Assembly: GCF_023156385.1 (NCBI RefSeq)
Contig: NZ_JAKZAK010000016.1
Coordinates: forward strand, 62,001-126,000
Direction: 5' to 3'
From: Marinobacter xestospongiae
GTDB lineage: Bacteria; Pseudomonadota; Gammaproteobacteria; Pseudomonadales; Oleiphilaceae
DNA length: 64,000 nt
Made by a program: the position numbers and the translations under genes. The notes below the pieces were generated by a model. It did not search any database, was not told the origin of the DNA, and saw only the letters and a list, made by a program, of their open reading frames with translations. Position 1 is the first letter of the stretch, and each line of letters begins with the position of its first letter. Below are positions 35,495 to 43,096 of this stretch, one piece after another.

Positions 35495-35690
35495 ACTCTC
35501 GGGGGAGTAGCCTTCGCCAGCAAGTGCGAACCGACCGGTTTCGCAATCGCTTTGTCTGGCGGGTGATGGTCAACACACTTGGAGCTCATCTCCATGGCCA
35601 TCGCGTCCCACCGTCAGAAGATGCCTGACGGGGATTGGCAAGACCTGGGACAGGACCATCTCCCATGGGCGGAGGATGGCTCTGTCTCAT
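35495..35690 (+). promoter_or_regulatory. yybP-ykoY (manganese) riboswitch candidate
   Basis: The leader of the MneA-type gene holds GGGGGAGTAGCC (35501-35512), GGTCAACACACTT (35568-35580) and GGCAAGACC (35637-35645). These match the conserved blocks of the yybP-ykoY family, whose best-known examples precede mntP and alx in E. coli. A hairpin with gacag...ctgtc base-pairing (35650-35687) could be the expression platform. The aptamer senses Mn2+ and turns on exporters. Secondary structure was not computed. Confidence 0.75.
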
Positions 35691-35720
35691 GTCTGAAATC
35701 CGCCCTGGAGCCTTATCTGT

Positions 35721-36287
35721 ATGGATGCCTTCCTAGCTTCTTCCCTGGCGGTTTTTATCGCCGAAATCGGTGACAAGACCCAGCTGCTGTCGCTGTTCCT
35801 GGTCAGCCGTTTTGCCAATCGCAGCGCCATTGTCCTTGGCATTCTGGTGGCGACCCTGCTGAATCACGCCCTGTCGGCCTGGTTGGGGGCCTGGGTTGCC
35901 AGTCTGCTGCCCGCGGCCTGGCTGCCGTGGATTCTGGTTGGGAGCTTTGTGGCCATTGCCGCCTGGCTGCTGATCCCGGACAAAGACGACAGCGATGACT
36001 CCGGATTCCTCGGGCTGGGGGCGTTTGCCGCGACCACGGTGCTGTTCTTCCTGGCCGAGATCGGTGACAAGACCCAGGTGGCGACGGTGGTGCTGGCGGC
36101 CCGCTATACCGAGACCCTGTGGGTGATCGTCGGCACCACGGTGGGGATGCTTGCGGCCAACGTACCGGTTATCATGGCAGGAAAATGGTTGATGGACCGC
36201 CTGCCCCTGGCAACGGCCCGCATCGGCGCCAGCGTACTGTTCCTGTTGCTGGCCGTGGTCACGGTATGGACCACCCTGCGAGGCTGA
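35721..36287 (+). CDS. mneA: MneA-type Mn2+ exporter (TMEM165/GDT1 family)
   Basis: A 188-residue membrane protein with two copies of the family motif, AEIGDKTQLLSLF (~residue 15) and AEIGDKTQVATVV (~residue 110), each in a three-helix repeat. Bacterial relatives such as Vibrio MneA export manganese; human TMEM165 and yeast Gdt1 move Mn/Ca. An acidic loop separates the repeats. The leader riboswitch of the yybP-ykoY class strongly supports a role in Mn homeostasis. Start ATG 35721 is the first of the frame. Confidence 0.93.
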   Translation: MDAFLASSLAVFIAEIGDKTQLLSLFLVSRFANRSAIVLGILVATLLNHALSAWLGAWVASLLPAAWLPWILVGSFVAIAAWLLIPDKDDSDDSGFLGLGAFAATTVLFFLAEIGDKTQVATVVLAARYTETLWVIVGTTVGMLAANVPVIMAGKWLMDRLPLATARIGASVLFLLLAVVTVWTTLRG

Positions 36288-36372
36288 GCGCTTGGCTGGT
36301 AACGCCCATTAAAAGACTGAACAGGAAGCCAGGGACCGGTTCCGACTTTGCAGAAAGCCCAGGAAGTACCCT

Positions 36373-37470
36373 ATGGCAAAACGACATCTCTGGTTCGCCG
36401 CCTGGCTGGTGGCGTTGCTTGCCCCGGCCTCCGTCCTGGCTGACGACGCGCCAGCCGTCGGTGACGCCAGCGCGGACGTGGAAGCGGCAGACGCCGACAG
36501 CGACCCGGAGCGTCCGCGGGTTCCGGTCTGGCGACCGCAGGGTGATCTGCTCGGCGATCTGGGAATGATGACCACCCGCTACGAAGACACCTTCGCGGCC
36601 CTTGGTACCCGGCTGGGTCTGGGGTATCTGGAACTGGTCAAGGCCAACCCGGAGGTCGACCCCTGGCTGCCCGGGGATGGCACGGCCATTACTCTGCCCC
36701 GGCGTTATGTCTTGCCGGAAGGACGACGGCAAGGCCTGGTGGTGAACCTGGCGGAATACCGGCTCTACCATTTCCGCGATGACGGTGTGGCGGTCTACCC
36801 AGTGGGTGTGGGTACCGAAGAGAATCCTTCTCCGGTGACCGATGCCCGGGTCACCATGCGACTGGAATCCCCGGCCTGGTATCCGCCCAAGAGTATTCGG
36901 GCGGAATACGAGGCGGCCGGCGAGTTTCTGCCGCGGATGATCCCGCCCGGCCCGGAAAACCCCCTGGGCAGTCACGCCCTGCTGCTCAGCGAAGCCGGCT
37001 ACCTGATTCACGGTACCAACAAGCGCTTCGGCGTTGGCATGCAGGTCAGTCATGGCTGTTTCCGGATGTACAATCAGGACATCGCCACCCTGGCCCGCGA
37101 AGTGGCCGATGGCACCACCGTGCAGGTGGTGGATCAACCGGTGAAAGTGGGTTTCAATGGCGATGAAGTATGGCTGGAAGTCCATCGCCCCACTGAAAAC
37201 TACCGCGACAGCGACCGGGAGCGGCTGTGGCAGCAGGTGTCTGATCGCCTGGAGCAGCTGCGCCAGAGCGTGCCGGGTGTTGAGATCCAGCGCCATCAGG
37301 TCGAGCTGGCCGTGCAGAAAGGCGATGGTATCCCAAGAATGGTTGGCGAGCGCCTGCCGCAACTGGCCTCCGGCGAAGACAGCGGGCGGACAGACTCCGT
37401 GACACCCTCACCAGAAGCTGCCTCCCCGGCAGCCGAGCCATCCCCTCCCGTCCAGCAGTTGTGGTTCTGA
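36373..37470 (+). CDS. L,D-transpeptidase (YkuD, ErfK/YbiS type)
   Basis: A 365-residue periplasmic enzyme with a signal peptide (FAAWLVALLAPASVLA). A LysM-like segment (LGYLELVKANPEVDPWLPGD) precedes the YkuD domain, with catalytic motif HGTNKRFGVGMQVSHGCFRM (His, Gly, Cys). The C-terminal tail is long and rich in Ser, Pro and Glu. Relatives link Braun-type lipoprotein to peptidoglycan. It may anchor the OprI protein encoded at 40123. It follows mneA by 85 bases. Confidence 0.93.
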   Translation: MAKRHLWFAAWLVALLAPASVLADDAPAVGDASADVEAADADSDPERPRVPVWRPQGDLLGDLGMMTTRYEDTFAALGTRLGLGYLELVKANPEVDPWLPGDGTAITLPRRYVLPEGRRQGLVVNLAEYRLYHFRDDGVAVYPVGVGTEENPSPVTDARVTMRLESPAWYPPKSIRAEYEAAGEFLPRMIPPGPENPLGSHALLLSEAGYLIHGTNKRFGVGMQVSHGCFRMYNQDIATLAREVADGTTVQVVDQPVKVGFNGDEVWLEVHRPTENYRDSDRERLWQQVSDRLEQLRQSVPGVEIQRHQVELAVQKGDGIPRMVGERLPQLASGEDSGRTDSVTPSPEAASPAAEPSPPVQQLWF

Positions 37471-37735
37471 TTCCGGAACTTCGTCGCCAGTTCTCAGGTC
37501 ACAGCCCCGCAGGCCCGTTATGATCAGCGAGGGTGCCAAGCCTGTGCGATCTGTCATGTCGCAGGCGGTCGCTCCGGGTTATTCCGGCCGGGTTCCCGGC
37601 TAACGGGCTATAGTTGCTATTGGGGAGTCCGTCAGAGGCTCCCATGTGATCCCTTGATCAGTAACGGTGAGCGCCCGGTTCGTTGTGGCAGACTCCCGGG
37701 CGTGGCAACACTACCGACGCAACTCGGGAGGTGCC

Positions 37736-39202
37736 ATGGCTGTATCACCCAATCGACTCCACGGGGGGCGACTTGCCGTCAGCTTCCTACTGCTGTTGCT
37801 GGCGCTGGTGGCCGGTATGGCCAACAGCGAGTCACGGCAGCAGGCCCTGGTGCTGAGGGTGGAGGGCGCCATCGGCCCCGCCACCATGGATTATGTGCTG
37901 CGGGGTATTGAACAGGCAGAGGCCGCCGACGCTGAGCTTTTGGTGCTGCAACTGGATACCCCAGGGGGGCTGATGGCCTCCATGCGCCAGATCATCAAAG
38001 CGATGCTGTCGTCAGAGGTGCCAGTGGTGACCTACGTGTCCCCCGATGGTGCCCGCGCTGCCAGTGCCGGCACTTTTATCCTCTACGGCAGCCACGTTGC
38101 CGCCATGGCTCCGGCCACCCATCTGGGATCGGCCACACCGGTGCAACTGGGTGGCCTGCCCGGCCAGGATTCACCAGACCCCCCTGCCCCTTCCGAAGCT
38201 CCGGACGCCCCGACTGACGAGTCCCCATCATCGACATCGCCCGCCGATGCCAGCGATGCCAGCGATGCCACTGATGCAACGGAGACGCCCTCTGCCGATA
38301 AGCGCCGTGGCGACACCGCCATGGAGCGCAAGGTGTTGGAGGATGCGGTCAGTTACATCCGTGGTCTGGCAGAGCGCCATGGCCGCAATGCCGACTGGGC
38401 CGAGCAGGCGGTGCGGGAGGCCGTCAATCTGGGGGCGAAGGAGGCATTGGAGCGCAATGTCATCGATGTGGTGGCAACGTCCCTGCCCGACCTGCTGACG
38501 CAGCTGGACGGTCGTACGGTGCAGATGGCTACCGGCCCACGCCAACTGGCCACGGCGGATCTGGCGCTGACCCGGGTGGAGCCGGATTGGCGCACCCGGC
38601 TGCTGGCGGTGATTACCGACCCCAACGTTGCCTATTTCCTGATGATCATCGGCTTCTACGGCATCATCTTCGAGATGTCCAACCCCGGGGCTCTGGTGCC
38701 CGGGGTGATCGGGGCAATCTGCCTGATTCTGGCGCTGTTCGCATTCCAGGTGCTGTCGGTGAACTACGCCGGTCTGGCGCTGATTCTGCTTGGGCTTGCC
38801 TTTATCGTCGGTGAGGCCTTCATGCCCAGTTTTGGCATGCTGGGCATCGGTGGCGTGATCGCCTTTGTGGCGGGCTCGATCATCCTGATGGACGGCAGTC
38901 ACAGCGAGATTTCGCTACCGGCCATTGGTGGCACCGCTGCGGTGGCGGCGGGGTTCATCCTGTGGACGGTGAGCCGGTTCCTGGGGTTGCGCCGGCGTCG
39001 GCCGGTCAGTGGCCGGGAACAGCTGGTTACGGAGCACGCCCGGGCGCTGGAGGATTTTCAGCCCCGGGCCCAGGGCTATGGCGGCCATGTGCAGCTCAGC
39101 GGTGAACGCTGGAACGCACTGAGTGAACGTCCGGTGGCCGCCGGCGACGACCTGCGGGTGGTGGCACTTGAGGGGCTGACCGTCCGGGTCGAGGCCCCCT
39201 GA
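37736..39202 (+). CDS. nfeD: NfeD family protein with ClpP-like serine protease domain
   Basis: A 488-residue protein from ATG 37736 (GGGAGG just upstream). After a signal helix (VSFLLLLLALVAGMANS) there is the ClpP-like SerK domain (LQLDTPGGLMASMRQIIKAM, ARAASAGTFILYGSH with the nucleophile Ser), four or so helices (LMIIGFYGIIFEMSNPG, VIGAICLILALFAF), and the C-terminal NfeD OB-fold (HVQLSGERWNALSERPVAAG). NfeD/stomatin pairs work in membrane microdomains, the protease cleaving the stomatin. An Asp/Ala/Ser/Pro-rich insert (~residues 140-200) interrupts the protease domain. It is 22 bases from the slipin gene. Confidence 0.95.
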   Translation: MAVSPNRLHGGRLAVSFLLLLLALVAGMANSESRQQALVLRVEGAIGPATMDYVLRGIEQAEAADAELLVLQLDTPGGLMASMRQIIKAMLSSEVPVVTYVSPDGARAASAGTFILYGSHVAAMAPATHLGSATPVQLGGLPGQDSPDPPAPSEAPDAPTDESPSSTSPADASDASDATDATETPSADKRRGDTAMERKVLEDAVSYIRGLAERHGRNADWAEQAVREAVNLGAKEALERNVIDVVATSLPDLLTQLDGRTVQMATGPRQLATADLALTRVEPDWRTRLLAVITDPNVAYFLMIIGFYGIIFEMSNPGALVPGVIGAICLILALFAFQVLSVNYAGLALILLGLAFIVGEAFMPSFGMLGIGGVIAFVAGSIILMDGSHSEISLPAIGGTAAVAAGFILWTVSRFLGLRRRRPVSGREQLVTEHARALEDFQPRAQGYGGHVQLSGERWNALSERPVAAGDDLRVVALEGLTVRVEAP

Positions 39203-39224
39203 GGCAATGGCATAAGGAGGCAAT

Positions 39225-40022
39225 ATGCTTGGTGAGTTGATTCCCTACGTGGCACCCACGGTGGTGCTGTTGCTGATCATCGCCTCGGCGATCAAGATCC
39301 TGCCGGAGTATGAGCGGGGCGTGGTGTTCTTCCTGGGGCGGTTCCAGGGGGTGAAAGGACCGGGGCTGATCATCGTGATTCCCGGCATTCAGCAGATCGT
39401 GCGGGTGGACCTGCGGGTGATCACCCTGGATGTGCCCGGTCAGGATGTGATCTCCCGCGACAACGTCACCGTTCGGGTCAATGCCGTGCTGTATTTCCGG
39501 GTGGTGGACCCGGAGCGGGCCATTATCCGAGTGGAGAACTACGCCTCGGCCACCAGTCAGCTGGCGCAGACCACGCTACGGTCGGTGTTGGGCAAGCACG
39601 ACCTTGACGAGATGCTGGCGGAGCGCGACAAGATGAACTCCGATATCCAGGAGATCATTGATGCCCAGACCGAGGAATGGGGAATCAAGGTGGTGAACGT
39701 GGAGATCAAGCACGTCGATCTCAACGAGTCCATGATCCGGGCGATTGCGCGTCAGGCGGAGGCAGAACGGGAACGTCGGGCCAAGGTGATTCACGCCGAA
39801 GGGGAGCTGCAGGCGTCCCGCAAGCTGGTGGAAGCGGCCCAGGTGATGGCAGCGGATTCGGGCGCGATGCAGTTGCGGTATTTGCAGACGCTGTCGGACA
39901 TGAGCACCGGCAATGCGTCGACCATTGTGTTTCCGTTACCGCTGGATGTGCTGGCGGCGTTCCAGCGTGGCGATAGCGGTCCAGCAAAGCCATCGGAAGA
40001 AGACGGCGCCACCGGAGGATAA
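39225..40022 (+). CDS. Slipin/stomatin-like SPFH protein
   Basis: A 265-residue protein with an N-terminal membrane hairpin ([20 protein letters not shown]) and the SPFH/Band 7 domain: [53 protein letters not shown] and the coiled coil [20 protein letters not shown]. It forms oligomeric scaffolds at the membrane. It pairs with NfeD immediately upstream, a well known combination (STOPP). Confidence 0.95.
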   Translation: MLGELIPYVAPTVVLLLIIASAIKILPEYERGVVFFLGRFQGVKGPGLIIVIPGIQQIVRVDLRVITLDVPGQDVISRDNVTVRVNAVLYFRVVDPERAIIRVENYASATSQLAQTTLRSVLGKHDLDEMLAERDKMNSDIQEIIDAQTEEWGIKVVNVEIKHVDLNESMIRAIARQAEAERERRAKVIHAEGELQASRKLVEAAQVMAADSGAMQLRYLQTLSDMSTGNASTIVFPLPLDVLAAFQRGDSGPAKPSEEDGATGG

Positions 40023-40035
40023 CGGCGGCTGATAC

Positions 40036-40106
40036 AAAAACAGCCCCGGGAAGCTCGCCAGACCGGTCGATTCAATCGCCGGTTGGGGCTTTCCGGGGCT
40101 GTTCCC
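40036..40106 (-). terminator. Terminator hairpin for oprI
   Basis: Inverted arms 40039-40052 and 40090-40103 (AACAGCCCCGG type) with an inner stem (accgg/ccggt) form a long hairpin between the convergent slipin and oprI genes. Read on the minus strand the stem is followed by TTTTT, so it serves oprI best; on the plus strand it could help stop nfeD-slipin transcripts. Confidence 0.75.
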
Positions 40107-40122
40107 AGGTAAGAGGCAGCTC

Positions 40123-40404
40123 TTACTTCTGGCTGGCGCGCTGCAGCATGCGACGCGCGCGCTCGTTGGCCTCGTCGGCAGAGCGCTGGGCAGCACGGGC
40201 TGCGGCCAGAGCTTCTTCCGCTGTCTGCTGGGCAGAGCGGGCAGCCGCGGCAGCGCTGTTGGCGGTGCTCATGGCGTTGCTGGCAGTCTGCTCGGCGGAG
40301 CTGGCGTTGGCAGCGGCTTCATCGATGGCGGCTTGGTCGGTGGTGGCGCAACCAGCAGTCAGAGCGGTGGCCAGTGCGAACCCTGCGATCGTCAACTTAC
40401 GCAT
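40123..40404 (-). CDS. oprI: Lpp/OprI alanine-zipper lipoprotein
   Basis: A 93-residue lipoprotein from ATG 40404 with GAGAGGA upstream; an in-frame ATG 15 bases earlier is less well placed. The lipobox is LTAGC. The mature part is an alanine-rich coiled coil (QQTAEEALAAARAAQRSADE) ending RRMLQRASQK. The closing EANERA...SQK matches Pseudomonas OprI, whose last lysine can be joined to peptidoglycan. It is likely trimeric and abundant. A TATACT box at 40452-40457 (minus strand) is a plausible promoter element. Confidence 0.92.
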   Translation of the reverse strand: MRKLTIAGFALATALTAGCATTDQAAIDEAAANASSAEQTASNAMSTANSAAAAARSAQQTAEEALAAARAAQRSADEANERARRMLQRASQK

Positions 40405-40621
40405 ATCAATTCCTCTCATTGGTCGGGTTACTTCCTGAAATCTCGGAAGTCAGTATAGCCAACATCCAGTTGGTTCGTGCACAGGGGCTGCGACAACCGG
40501 AATCGTGAATCAGTGTAAAACACTCAAGGTTAAAATGTTAACTCAGTAACAACAAAAGTTTATCGGTGATGACAGCAACTTAATACCTTTCTGAAGCATT
40601 GATGACAGTGCGGTTAGCTGA

Positions 40622-41164
40622 TCAGGGCAGGATATGAATGGGGGTGCCGTCCGCCACCAGTTGCCAGATCTCTTCCATTTCCTCATTGCTGACCGCAATG
40701 CAGCCGTCGGTCCAGTCCAGGCCAATGTAGGCAAACGCCAGATCGCCGGCATTGTTGGGCAGGCCGTGAATCATGATGCTGCCGCCCGGGTCCAGCCCCC
40801 AGGCTGCCGCCAGGCTGCGGTCTTCGTCGTTGGGGTAGGAAATGTGGATGGACTTGTAGAAGTCGCTGTTTTCGTTACGCCAGTCAAGGGTGTAGCGACC
40901 TTCGGGTGTTCGTTCGTCACCCTCGTAGAGCTTGTGACCAACGGGGTTGTCGCCCAGAGAAATGCGGTAGCTTCGAACCACGTCCGACCCCGCCATCAGG
41001 TACAGACGACGGTCTTCCTTGCGCACCAGTACCTGGCTCACCGTGGGTGCCGACGTCAGTGCAGCCGTCGTCAGCTCCGATGCCTGGCCTGACATCGGCG
41101 CCAAGAGTGTCAGTAGTAGTGCCCAGAGCGGGCTGAAAAGCAGGAATCCCGGACGCAAAGCCAA
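40622..41164 (-). CDS. L,D-transpeptidase family protein (small)
   Basis: The product has 180 residues with a signal peptide (PLWALLLTLLAPMSGQA). The YkuD domain shows SQVLVRKEDRRLYLMAG, GDERTPEGRYTLDWRN, MIHGLPNNAG and the catalytic DWTDGCIAVSNEE, including His and Cys. The shape fits the short YafK/ErfK group. It is one of two such genes around oprI and may modify crosslinks or lipoprotein attachment. The 200 bases between it and oprI are AT-rich and hold the oprI promoter. Confidence 0.9.
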   Translation of the reverse strand: MALRPGFLLFSPLWALLLTLLAPMSGQASELTTAALTSAPTVSQVLVRKEDRRLYLMAGSDVVRSYRISLGDNPVGHKLYEGDERTPEGRYTLDWRNENSDFYKSIHISYPNDEDRSLAAAWGLDPGGSIMIHGLPNNAGDLAFAYIGLDWTDGCIAVSNEEMEEIWQLVADGTPIHILP

Positions 41165-41240
41165 TCCTTAACAATCAGTAATCTGTCTCCGGAACTTTTT
41201 ATATCATAGAGAGAATGTCAGGGCGAAGATGGCGAAAGCG

Positions 41241-42965
41241 TCATTTTGTAATCTGCGGGTCCATTTTCAGCCCCACCTTGGTGACCTGATCGGCGTCCGT
41301 AGCCCGGGCCACCAGAGTCACCGGCCCCAGGATCACCTTGTCGCCGACCACCGGGTGGCCTTTGGTTCGGCGGGCAAAGCACTCGGCCAGGGACAGCTCT
41401 GGCGGCAGTTCGTCGAACTCGATGCCGTAGACCTGCTCCACATCGCCCAGCAGGGCGTCGCCATTGAGCACAAAGTCACCGAAGAAGGCCCGTTCCGCCA
41501 GGTGCTGGGGCGCGTGACGACCACTGAGGACCTTGCCCAGCTCGGTGAGTCGCTCCGGTTCTGAGAAAACTGCGACCACATCGCCGGAGGTCAGTTCCAG
41601 GTCGGGCGTCGGCGCATGGCACAGGCGTTGCCGGAACACCCCGGCGATCGCCGTGTTGGGAGGCAGTTTCAGCGCCGACAGCGGCCGGGGCTGCTGCCAG
41701 GCTTCGCCCCGCAGCGGGAACAGCATCAGCTCATGATCGCCGGCAGCGGCCACGTCCAGCGGCAGCCGTCGGTATGGGTCTTCACCCGCCGGCACTTCCA
41801 GCCGCAGCTTGCGGGCCAGCGGTGCCATGGTGGTGCCCTGTACGATCAGTGACACCAGGACCACAAAAAAGGCGATGTCGAACAGCCGCCAGGCTTCCGG
41901 CAGGTCTGCCATCACCGGGAACAGCGCCAGCACGATGGGGACCGCCCCCCGCAAACCCACCCAACTGATGAAGCCCAGTTCACGGCGGTTAAAGCCGAAC
42001 GGCCACAGTGTGGCCATCACCGCCAACGGACGAATCACGAAGATCAGCGCCAGTGACAGCACCAGACCGCCACCAGCCAGGGGCAGCAGTTCCGAAGGGT
42101 TGACCAGCAGGCCCAGAATCAGGAACAGGCACAGCTGGGCAAGCCAGGCCAGACCGTCGTGAACCTGCAGAATCATCGGCATCATCCGCACCGGTTTGTT
42201 GCCGAGAATCACGCCGGCCAGGTAGATCGCCAGGAAGCCGCTGCCATCCAGCGCCAGGGTGGCGGCAAACACCGTCATGCCGGAGGCGGCCACCAGCAGC
42301 GGATACAGCGATGGCGTCAGGCGCATGGCGTTGGTGACCGCCACCATCAGGTAACCGCCGGCCACGCCCATCAAGGCGCCGATGCCAAACTGCTGGACCA
42401 GAATCAGCAGGGCCTGGCCAACGCTGCCACTGTCGGGTGCCGACGCCAGGGTCACCAGCATAATGGTGAGAAAGATGGCCATTGGGTCGTTGCTGCCGGA
42501 TTCGATTTCCAGCGTTGCACTGACCCGTTCGTTGAGGTGCAGACCACGTCCCTGTAACAGCGAAAACACCGCGGCGGCGTCGGTGGAGGAGATGATGGCA
42601 CCCAGCAGCAGTGCGGCAATCCAGTGCAGGCCGAACACCCAGTGGGCGACCAGAGCGGCGCCGACGGCGGTAATCGATACCCCGACGGTGGCCAGCATCA
42701 GCGCCGGTCGCAAACCGACCCGAAAGGTATCCGCGCGGGTGCGCATACCGCCGTCCAGCAGAATCACCGCCAGCGCCAGATTGCCCACCAGGAACGCCAG
42801 CTCGAAGTTGTCAAAACGGATGCCTCCGGCGCCGTCTTCGCCCATCAGCATGCCAACGATGAGGAATATCAGTAGCACTGGCATCCCCAGTCTGGCCGAC
42901 AGGGGGCTGAGAACGATGCTGATCACCAGCATCAGGGCACCAATGAGGATCAATAGGGAATCCAT
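41241..42965 (-). CDS. cvrA: K+/H+ antiporter, CvrA/NhaP2 type
   Basis: A 574-residue transporter from ATG 42965; a 5' extension lacks membrane character. About 12 helices carry the CPA1 motifs (FELAFLVGNLALAVILLDGG, GAIISSTDAAAVFSLLQ, TLEIESGSNDPMAIFLT, GFISWVGLRGAVPIVLALFP). The cytosolic end holds a TrkA-C-like nucleotide domain (LPPNTAIAGVFRQRLC, LTSGDVVAVFSEPERL) and a CorC/HlyC-type domain (FFGDFVLNGDALLGD). It exports potassium or sodium in exchange for protons and supports osmotic adaptation. Confidence 0.93.
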   Translation of the reverse strand: MDSLLILIGALMLVISIVLSPLSARLGMPVLLIFLIVGMLMGEDGAGGIRFDNFELAFLVGNLALAVILLDGGMRTRADTFRVGLRPALMLATVGVSITAVGAALVAHWVFGLHWIAALLLGAIISSTDAAAVFSLLQGRGLHLNERVSATLEIESGSNDPMAIFLTIMLVTLASAPDSGSVGQALLILVQQFGIGALMGVAGGYLMVAVTNAMRLTPSLYPLLVAASGMTVFAATLALDGSGFLAIYLAGVILGNKPVRMMPMILQVHDGLAWLAQLCLFLILGLLVNPSELLPLAGGGLVLSLALIFVIRPLAVMATLWPFGFNRRELGFISWVGLRGAVPIVLALFPVMADLPEAWRLFDIAFFVVLVSLIVQGTTMAPLARKLRLEVPAGEDPYRRLPLDVAAAGDHELMLFPLRGEAWQQPRPLSALKLPPNTAIAGVFRQRLCHAPTPDLELTSGDVVAVFSEPERLTELGKVLSGRHAPQHLAERAFFGDFVLNGDALLGDVEQVYGIEFDELPPELSLAECFARRTKGHPVVGDKVILGPVTLVARATDADQVTKVGLKMDPQITK

Positions 42966-43096
42966 GCCGTCTCCGGTGGTTGGCAGGCCTGCGGCGTGAC
43001 AACGCATCCGCCGGGCTCGGTAGACCTCTGATGATACCAAACCGACCAGGAGCCGCTAAGTGCCTGAGGGGTAATCCCTTACGGACTCTGTGGCCA

